NCBI GenBank assembly: GCA_002404055.1
Contig: DHIZ01000147.1
Location: 1-7,521 of the forward strand
Direction of reading: 5' to 3'
Origin: Chloroflexi bacterium UBA4733
GTDB taxonomy: Bacteria > Chloroflexota > UBA4733
DNA: 7,521 nucleotides
The stretch's first letter is position 1, and the number at the start of each line of letters is the position of its first letter. The notes beneath the pieces are model-generated. The model had not been told where the DNA came from. It ran no database searches and worked only from the letters and a program-made list of their open reading frames with translations. Position numbers and translations under genes: made by a program. Positions 1-4,350 of the stretch are shown piece by piece.

Positions 1-530
1 CGCCGCCAGCATACCAGCGGGCGGTGGCGCGCCGGGGTCCGGACTTGCACATCAGCGCACTGACGCTGGTAACGACGTTCCACTTGCTGGCGCTGTGTCA
101 GTGTGCCGTCGCCTTGTCTCAGCGGCGTTGCCCGCCCGCCTTGCCGAAGGGGCCTGGCGGGGCGCCGATTGTCTATCCAGAGGCGTCGTTGTTGCTGCTG
201 GCGCTGTTGCGCACCCTCTGGCGGCTCTCCTATCAAGACATGCACGACTGGCTGGTCGCCTGGCCAGCCTTGGCGGCGGCGTGTGGGCTGCCCCGGGATG
301 CCACGGGTCGGCTGCGTGTCCCCTGCGCCTCCCAGCAATGGAAGCGGTTGGCGCGAGCAGGGGCGCCGCCCTGCGAACTGCTCTTCGTTGTCGCCGTGCG
401 GGAAGCCATCCGGAGGCGCGTCATCAGTGCGCGGGACCTCATCATCGACAGCGCCCCCATCAAGGCCTGGCGGAAAAACGACCCGGATGCGGCGGTCGGT
501 CACGCTCCCGCTCAGCATCCCACCCGCTTC
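1..530 (+). pseudogene. DDE transposase, N-terminal fragment (IS4/IS5-like)
   Basis: This is the front part of an insertion-sequence transposase. A GTG at 24 can start the frame, but the frame is open to the left edge, so the true start may lie outside. Seen: a hydrophobic, Leu-rich N-terminus followed by LWRLSYQDMHDWL (residues 65-77) and DLIIDSAPIKAWR (residues 138-150, numbered from the GTG). The Asp of IIDSAP (residue 142) fits the first catalytic Asp of a DDE transposase. The match stops at HPTRF (ending at 530). The second Asp, the Glu and the rest of the fold are missing. The frame then runs to a stop at 605, but bases after 530 are better explained by a gene on the other strand. The protein cannot be an active transposase. 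Family placement rests on remembered similarity to chloroflexotal/Deinococcus-type IS proteins; the exact IS family is uncertain. Confidence 0.72.
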
Positions 531-704
531 CCAGGCGTCGTCCATCACCTCCTGGGCTGCTGCCACGGCGGAACGGGGCCGCGAATGTGCCGCCTTACCG
601 CCTAACAGCGCTTGCTGCAGGAAAGCGTTGGCCTCGTCCAGCGAGGCGAAGTCACGCTCCGCCAGCAGGCGCGTGACGTCCGCCATGGCCCGTCGGTCTC
701 CCAT
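531..704 (-). pseudogene. N-terminal fragment of a TPR-type protein
   Basis: The minus strand encodes about 58 residues from an ATG at 704, or 52 from an ATG at 686. They include LLAERDFASLDEANAFLQQ and then AAAQEVMDDAW. This pattern resembles the start of a family of tetratricopeptide proteins (ST7-like) remembered from Chloroflexota, in which a short helical N-terminal region and an AW-E segment precede the TPR helices. After the Trp at 531-533 the expected sequence is lost and the strand becomes antisense to the transposase fragment. The ATG at 704 lies 14 bases after the end of the C39-like peptidase gene on the same strand, so the two may once have formed an operon. A purine-rich GGGAG lies 11 bases before the ATG at 686. 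The family name comes from memory; the truncation is inferred from the abrupt change of character. Confidence 0.5.
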
Positions 705-718
705 ACCCCGGCTGGCCC

Positions 719-1597
719 TCAGACCCGGACCCAATCCTGCAATACCGCGTCGGCAATCCACCCGTCGGCGTCAACGCTGTAGTGCCATCGACTCGCCGGA
801 TCGCCGCCGTCGATCGCTTCACCGTTGTCGGTGTACTGGGTGAAGCTGAACCGCGTGTTGGCGGAGACCGTTTGCCTGATCAGTTCGCTCGTACTGGGGC
901 CGACTCGTACATGGACCGGGCTGGCGATGGTCTGTGCCGTCCAGGATTCTGAGGATACCTGGTAGGCAGCTCGCCCCCGGTGGGGTACGATGACCCAACC
1001 GCCCGTGTTCTGGCAATGCAGCCAGGCACCATCCCAGCTCAGGGTCATAAATTCATCCTGATATGGATTGAGCCAGAGTGTCTCCTGCCCCGGCTCGTCT
1101 GTGCCGTAGCAGACCTCGAAGTGCCCGACGTTCTCTAGTAGGAAGTCGCCGAGCACGATGGTGAGGTAGCCGCTGCTGACCTGCGATTGCAGGATGTTCC
1201 GGTATTCCACCAGGGTGCCCACCTGTTGACCGTCGGTCGGCACGCCGTGGTCCTTGAGGAACTGGACGTGGTGATCCACGTACGTCAAGCCCTCGAAACC
1301 CGGCCCGTATTCTCGATCCAGCACCTGGTCGACACCGAGGATGACCCCACGCGCATAGTCCATGACCATGCAGACGCAACTGGGGCCGCAATTGAGGGAG
1401 TGGTTCTGGAACTCCCCCCACGGATAGAAACGCTGATCGAATTGATTGACCCAGTACAACGGGCCGGGGACCTGGGCGGTCCCGGGACGGGACGGGGGGA
1501 CCGGTACCGGCCGGCCGTCCTGCCCCTTCAGGACCGGTTGTACCGCCGGCTTCCCGAACCGGGCGAGGTGGTCGCGATCAAAGGCGAGCTGTGCCAT
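719..1597 (-). CDS. C39-like papain-fold cysteine peptidase with SH3b-like C-terminus
   Basis: This 292-residue protein is probably a papain-fold cysteine peptidase of the Peptidase_C39_2 type. Seen: NCGPSC with the candidate nucleophile Cys70, GHFEVCYG with candidate His159, and LWLNPYQ with candidate Asn177. This is the Cys-His-Asn/Asp order and spacing of the family. Residues 226-290 (VHVRVGPSTSELI, then WHYSVDADGWIAD) look like a bacterial SH3 domain, which often binds cell wall. The start is set by GGAAGGG five bases before the ATG at 1597. The frame is open to 1852, but the extra 85 residues look non-coding and lack a ribosome site. No signal peptide or membrane segment is visible; residues 19-46 are Pro-rich. 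C39-like domains also occur in bacteriocin-exporter ABC transporters, but no such partner is seen here. The substrate is unknown. An inactive or non-peptidase member cannot be excluded. Confidence 0.78.
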   Translation of the reverse strand: MAQLAFDRDHLARFGKPAVQPVLKGQDGRPVPVPPSRPGTAQVPGPLYWVNQFDQRFYPWGEFQNHSLNCGPSCVCMVMDYARGVILGVDQVLDREYGPGFEGLTYVDHHVQFLKDHGVPTDGQQVGTLVEYRNILQSQVSSGYLTIVLGDFLLENVGHFEVCYGTDEPGQETLWLNPYQDEFMTLSWDGAWLHCQNTGGWVIVPHRGRAAYQVSSESWTAQTIASPVHVRVGPSTSELIRQTVSANTRFSFTQYTDNGEAIDGGDPASRWHYSVDADGWIADAVLQDWVRV

Positions 1598-1735
1598 GGC
1601 AACCCTTCCTTCGCTAGCGCCACAGCGCGCGCCGAGGCGCCGAAAAGACTTCCCCCGGGCTGCTTCGAGGACCCCGACGGGACAGCGTGGGAAAATGAGG
1701 CGTCCCTGGGGGGAACGTCGGACAGCCGCACGGGG

Positions 1736-1741
1736 AGTATA
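1736..1741 (-). promoter_or_regulatory. Possible -10 box for the C39-like peptidase gene
   Basis: The minus strand reads TATACT, five of six matches to the bacterial -10 consensus, about 140 bases before the ATG at 1597. No good -35 box lies at 16-18 bases; the nearest, TGGACG at 1768-1763, is 21 bases away and forms part of a palindrome. Activator-dependent or chance. Confidence 0.28.
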
Positions 1742-1754
1742 CCCGCCGGGAAAG

Positions 1755-1782
1755 TGGACGCACGTCCAGAGATGATCCTCTG
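1755..1782. repeat. Two abutting inverted repeats, operator-like
   Basis: TGGACG-CA-CGTCCA (1755-1768) is a perfect 6-base inverted repeat with a 2-base centre. CAGAG-ATGATC-CTCTG (1767-1782) follows, sharing two bases. The first covers the -35 zone relative to the TATACT box on the minus strand, a position where a regulator would control the C39-like peptidase gene. The regulatory role is inferred. Confidence 0.35.
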
Positions 1783-1884
1783 CGCATGGGAGGTGGCCCG
1801 CACTGTCTGACAACGGATCGAGCCGTAGCAGGGCGGCCCCTTGCTGCGCCAAACGCTGCGGCGTACCGGAATGGTGGTTGCCTC

Positions 1885-1913
1885 TGGAAAGAGCGGAATG
1901 AGTTCCGTACTAT
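1885..1913 (+). promoter_or_regulatory. Possible promoter of the 159-residue gene, with inverted repeat in the spacer
   Basis: TGGAAA (1885-1890, four of six to the -35 consensus) and TACTAT (1908-1913, four of six to the -10) are separated by exactly 17 bases. The spacer holds the inverted repeat CGGAA-TGAG-TTCCG (1894-1907). A second copy of CGGAATG lies at 1867-1873. Transcription would start near 1920, about 78 bases before the ATG at 1998. The boxes are moderate matches, so this is tentative. Confidence 0.33.
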
Positions 1914-1997
1914 TGCGACGTAATCGTTTTGGCAGTTTGGTTCCCAGCCGCCAAGCTGAGACACTGCCCCGGCCAATCAGCTAAAGGAGGAGTGAGC

Positions 1998-2477
1998 ATG
2001 TCGCCAATACCAGACCCAGCAGGCACGCCGAACCCGCAGGTGGCGTCGCCCCAACCATCGAACGCACAGCCTGACACGCCCAATCAGTACCACCTCCACG
2101 GTGGCGGTATCAGTGTCTCCTACTTTCCTGATGGTTTCGGTCCGGTGACCACGGGTGGCGGTCGGTTCACGTACCAGGACGCGCATCGGGCACTGAACTT
2201 CACCGGCCAGGAGATTCGCACGGCCGACGTGCCGGATCTGGGAACCGTCGTCAGCGTCACGTTGGTCCGGACGGTCGACACGGGCGCCACCACCTTCAGC
2301 GTGCTCCTGCCGCGCGTCACACTGCCGGGCCAGACGGGTGCTGCTGTCCACATCCACACTGACGGCATTACCACCGTCCACCGGGCGTTTGTCGGGATGA
2401 TCGGTCACACGCAGGCCGAGATCTATACCGTCACGTCGTTGAGCGGCACAGCGCGACGGGGGATCCTGCCACTGTAG
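1998..2477 (+). CDS. Unrecognised 159-residue protein, soluble, beta-rich
   Basis: I do not recognise a named family. The start is firm: AAAGGAGG at 1983-1990 lies seven bases before the ATG at 1998, a near-perfect ribosome binding site that predicts strong translation. The first 30 residues are rich in Pro, Asn, Gln and Ser and look disordered. From residue 31 (YHLHGGGISVSYFPDG) the sequence alternates polar and beta-branched residues with many Gly and Thr, as in an all-beta fold; examples are VVSVTLVRTVDTG and FSVLLPRVTL. His residues are concentrated in YHLHGG and VHIHTDG (residues 117-123), with another in the following TTVHRA, a possible metal or ligand site. There is no signal peptide, membrane segment or Cys. 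It diverges from the C39-like peptidase gene across a shared control region, so the two may be co-regulated. Confidence 0.75.
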   Translation: MSPIPDPAGTPNPQVASPQPSNAQPDTPNQYHLHGGGISVSYFPDGFGPVTTGGGRFTYQDAHRALNFTGQEIRTADVPDLGTVVSVTLVRTVDTGATTFSVLLPRVTLPGQTGAAVHIHTDGITTVHRAFVGMIGHTQAEIYTVTSLSGTARRGILPL

Positions 2478-2578
2478 ACGCGGGGGGTCGTGTTGGCCCA
2501 GCCGAATCGACGCCTGCCCGATCATCCCGTGCTGCCGTAGCAAGCGGACGCCGTGGGTTGCATGGGGGCAGTTTCCTC

Positions 2579-2632
2579 TCACTCGTGCCGGAGCGCCACC
2601 ATCGGATCGAGGCCGGCGGCGTGGCGGGCGGT
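2579..2632 (-). pseudogene. Fossil C-terminus of an FtsX/MacB-type ABC permease
   Basis: The minus strand reads TARHAAGLDPMVALRHE followed by TGA at 2581-2579. This is very close to the typical end of MacB/FtsX-like permeases, where the last membrane helix is followed by a PARRA-x-DP-VALRYE tail. Immediately upstream in this frame is a stop (TAA at 2635-2633), and no membrane helix is encoded beyond it. Only the last 17 codons and the stop survive. It marks the edge of a lost transporter gene next to the glycosidase gene. The match is short, so chance is possible, but the order of residues is specific. Confidence 0.5.
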
Positions 2633-2722
2633 TTAGATACGTGCATGCCTATGTGGAATCTGCCTTGCTGCAATGGACACGGTGTGTAGCGTAGAATGGG
2701 AGCGCCGAGCAAGGGAGAAACC

Positions 2723-3430
2723 ATGGCAACCCAAGTGACAACCATCATGTTTTCGGGGTATGCGTGGGATGTGCGAGGCAAAGGCAAAGGCGGTCCCGGA
2801 CCGAACACGTGGGATGACGCCAATGTTCACGTAGACGACAAAGGCTGGTTGCATCTCAAACTCACGGCAAGCAAGAGCGGTGCGGGAGGAACGGAATGGC
2901 ATTGTGTTGAACTCAACACCCAACAACGGTTCGGCCTCGGGCGTTATCAATTCCAAGTGGTCGGCCGTATTGACCAGCTGGATCGCAATGTTGTCTTGGG
3001 ACTGTTCAAGTATCCAACCAGTGATGTAGGCAAGGATGGGACAAACGAAATCGACATCGAATTTGCTCAATGGGGCAATGGGAGCGCGAAAAACAATGCC
3101 GATTACGTCGTGTATCCTGCCGTGGGAGCGCGTGTTCCTGAAGACCACCTTTCCTTCAACGTCGCACTGCAAGGCGCGTACACGACCCATCGCTTTCTTT
3201 GGACCTGTCACCAAGTGACGTTTCAGTCCCTTCACGGTCATCGCGACGATGACAACGAAGAGTTTGAACACTGGGAATATACGCCCGGCAAAGCGCGGCT
3301 CATCCCCCAGCAGCCTACACCCGTACGGCTCAATCTCTGGCTGTTCGACGGAAGAGCTCCTGCCGACAACGCAGAGGTAGAGATGGTTATCAATCAGTTT
3401 TCCTTCACGCCGCTCGAACAACTTGACTGA
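2723..3430 (+). CDS. Glycoside hydrolase family 16-like protein
   Basis: This 235-residue protein is probably a beta-glucanase-type enzyme of the concanavalin-like GH16 fold, cleaving beta-linked glucans or galactans. Seen: NEIDIEF with Glu109, Asp111 and Glu113, the E-x-D-x-E catalytic signature of GH16 (nucleophile, helper Asp, acid/base). Other fold-typical parts are SGYAWDVR (11-18), the GPGPNTWDDANV loop (24-35), RYQFQVVGRIDQLD (74-87) and VRLNLWLFDG (201-210). The start is set by GGGAG (2713-2717) five bases before the ATG at 2723; an upstream in-frame ATG at 2696 has no good site and overlaps a TAGAAT box (2692-2697) that may be the promoter -10. No signal peptide is visible, odd for an enzyme acting on polysaccharides. 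It has lower GC and different codon use from its neighbours, suggesting transfer. The substrate cannot be read from the sequence. Confidence 0.8.
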   Translation: MATQVTTIMFSGYAWDVRGKGKGGPGPNTWDDANVHVDDKGWLHLKLTASKSGAGGTEWHCVELNTQQRFGLGRYQFQVVGRIDQLDRNVVLGLFKYPTSDVGKDGTNEIDIEFAQWGNGSAKNNADYVVYPAVGARVPEDHLSFNVALQGAYTTHRFLWTCHQVTFQSLHGHRDDDNEEFEHWEYTPGKARLIPQQPTPVRLNLWLFDGRAPADNAEVEMVINQFSFTPLEQLD

Positions 3431-3454
3431 GCGTTCAGATCGCGTCTTGGCCGC

Positions 3455-3840
3455 CTGCGCCGCCTCTCCCGGTTCGTGGCGCTGGGCGAACACCATCTCC
3501 TGCTCCGGGCCATGCAGCGCCCGCCACAACTGGATGTGCCGCTGCAACGTCCGCACTTGCCCCTCCTGGTAGCGGCCAGGGGGTTGGCGGCACACCTCGG
3601 CGAACAGCGTCACCCCTTGCAGCGCCGGGTCCCGCTCTAATTCCTTTTACACCCACGGCCAATCCTTGCTGAACGGATCGGGCCGTGTGCGGTAGTCCGG
3701 GCGCTCGCGCACCTGGCTGGGCAGCTTCCCAGCCGCTCATACTTGCGGGCGGTGCGTCCGCTCATCCTTGAACGGACAGCAGCGACCGCTTGGCTGGTCC
3801 CCTTCTGTCGTTCGCGTTGCAATAGTCGTACCTCGGACCT
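3455..3840 (-). pseudogene. istA: IS21-family IstA transposase remnant
   Basis: The minus strand carries the N-terminal part of an IstA transposase in two frames. First comes the helix-turn-helix region, GTSQAVAAVRSRMSGRTARK, then YERLG. A one-base loss in a G run (plus-strand CCC at 3728-3730) shifts the frame. The second frame gives GKLPSQVRERPDYRTRPDP, a segment ending WPWV, an in-frame TAA (3649-3647), then ELERDPALQGVTLFAEV and GQVRTLQRHIQLWRALHGP. The latter is highly typical of IS21 IstA before the DDE core. Homology ends near HEPGEAAQ (3455), where SDFTHM would normally follow; the catalytic core and the IstB helper are absent. The start is uncertain (about 3838-3888). It is inactive. 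It lies 25 bases beyond the stop of the GH16-like gene, on the opposite strand. Confidence 0.8.
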
Positions 3841-3882
3841 TTCTTCCTGACGCTCGCGTCTTCCATGAGAACGCCATGCTGG

Positions 3883-3917
3883 GGTCACGGCCCAGGTCTG
3901 TCACTCAGGCCGTGACC
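3883..3917. repeat. Perfect 10-base inverted repeat
   Basis: GGTCACGGCC (3883-3892) and GGCCGTGACC (3908-3917) are exact reverse complements around a 15-base loop. The hairpin lies 43 bases past the stop of the possible 65-residue gene (-) and at the upstream edge of the IstA remnant. It lacks a T run on either side, so it is not a classic intrinsic terminator. It could be a factor-assisted terminator, a regulator site or part of the IS21 element's left end. Confidence 0.6.
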
Positions 3918-3959
3918 GGCACGTCCGTTGTCGCCACCGGCAGTTCGTATTGTCGTCCA

Positions 3960-4157
3960 TCACTCGCCCACTACGAGCGGCTCCAGTCGGCGCAGGGCCG
4001 GCCCGCCGCCGAGCGCCACGCCGCTGATTCTGTCGTCGGTGTCGATGAAGAGGAAGGAGCCCCGTCCGACGTCGGTGCCGACCGGCCCGTTGGCATCGCT
4101 GAGCTTACGGTCCATCCTGTACTCGCCCATGCGCGTGCCAAAGCTGGTGACCGTCAC
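3960..4157 (-). CDS. Possible 65-residue protein, unrecognised
   Basis: I do not recognise this protein. It starts at GTG (4157-4155), with AAGGGAGGGC (4174-4165) about seven bases upstream, a strong ribosome binding site. Third codon positions are overwhelmingly G or C, as expected for a real gene in this genome, while the overlapping plus-strand frames have no such support. The product contains GTRMGEYRMDRKLSD, a central GTDVGRGSFLFIDTDDRISG and a Gly-rich turn (GVALGGG). It looks small, soluble and partly beta. There is no signal peptide, membrane helix or Cys. It could be complete, or the surviving end of a longer gene damaged by the neighbouring IS remnant. It diverges from the c-di-GMP gene across 193 bases. 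Confidence 0.45.
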   Translation of the reverse strand: MTVTSFGTRMGEYRMDRKLSDANGPVGTDVGRGSFLFIDTDDRISGVALGGGPALRRLEPLVVGE

Positions 4158-4164
4158 GTCTGCT

Positions 4165-4174
4165 GCCCTCCCTT
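4165..4174 (-). promoter_or_regulatory. Ribosome binding site that sets a GTG start
   Basis: AAGGGAGGGC on the minus strand lies about seven bases before the GTG at 4157. It is the main reason to accept the 65-residue reading frame, whose start codon is not ATG. Confidence 0.45.
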
Positions 4175-4283
4175 GTGCGGGGTGGGAGTGTAGCGATGGG
4201 CGGGGTGCGCGGCAATCTAGTCGGCGGGCGCGTGGCGCCTCGGTCGGCGGAAAGTACCGATCCGGGAAGACGAACGGGCTAGC

Positions 4284-4301
4284 CGGCGGCGGCGGCGGCG
4301 G
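4284..4301 (+). repeat. CGG x 6 trinucleotide run
   Basis: Six tandem CGG units lie about 50 bases before the ATG of the c-di-GMP protein, probably in its leader. Runs of GG could form a weak two-layer quadruplex or a stable RNA structure. Such runs can vary in length. Confidence 0.7.
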
Positions 4302-4350
4302 TATCTCGTAAGCTGTTGCGTAACGTGTCTACCCCGGTCGGAGACAGCAC

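Larger units (their letters stand above)
1598..1997. other. Divergent intergenic control region
   Basis: About 400 bases separate the start of the C39-like peptidase gene (-) from the 159-residue gene (+). I find no convincing gene here; the open extension of the peptidase frame to 1852 has no family-like features. The region holds a TATACT box for the minus strand, inverted repeats at 1755-1782, and a promoter-like arrangement for the plus strand at 1885-1913. Both flanking genes are probably controlled from here. Confidence 0.6.

Noticed and set aside
1..530. Minus-strand frame open from 686 to the left edge
   Set aside because: Only the part from 704 to 531 resembles a protein family. The rest is antisense to the transposase.
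95..843. Two overlapping plus-strand frames (95-676 and 103-843)
   Set aside because: Arg/Pro/Ser-rich products typical of out-of-frame GC-rich DNA; they overlap the better supported transposase and TPR fragments.
1479..1488. GTCCCGGGAC palindrome
   Set aside because: A 10-base palindrome inside a GC-rich coding region, expected by chance and not near a promoter.
1187..1810. Plus-strand frame of 207 codons opposite the peptidase
   Set aside because: Antisense shadow of a gene with recognisable catalytic motifs; no ribosome site or family features.
1598..1852. N-terminal extension of the C39-like peptidase frame (85 codons)
   Set aside because: There is no ribosome site, the residues are family-unlike, and a good site lies directly before the ATG at 1597. 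The region also holds promoter-like elements.
2633..3613. Minus-strand open frame of 326 codons across the whole glycosidase gene
   Set aside because: It is antisense to a gene with a clear catalytic signature, and only its first 50 or so codons (the IstA remnant) are protein-like. The join is a chance run without stops.
3768..4311. Plus-strand frames of 141 and 127 codons
   Set aside because: They lack ribosome sites and protein-like character, and overlap the IstA remnant and the better supported 65-residue minus-strand frame.
4190..4350. c-di-GMP riboswitch in the leader of the signalling gene
   Set aside because: I looked for the conserved GEMM-I blocks (GGGCAAACC, GAAAGG, GGGACGCAAAGCC) and did not find them.
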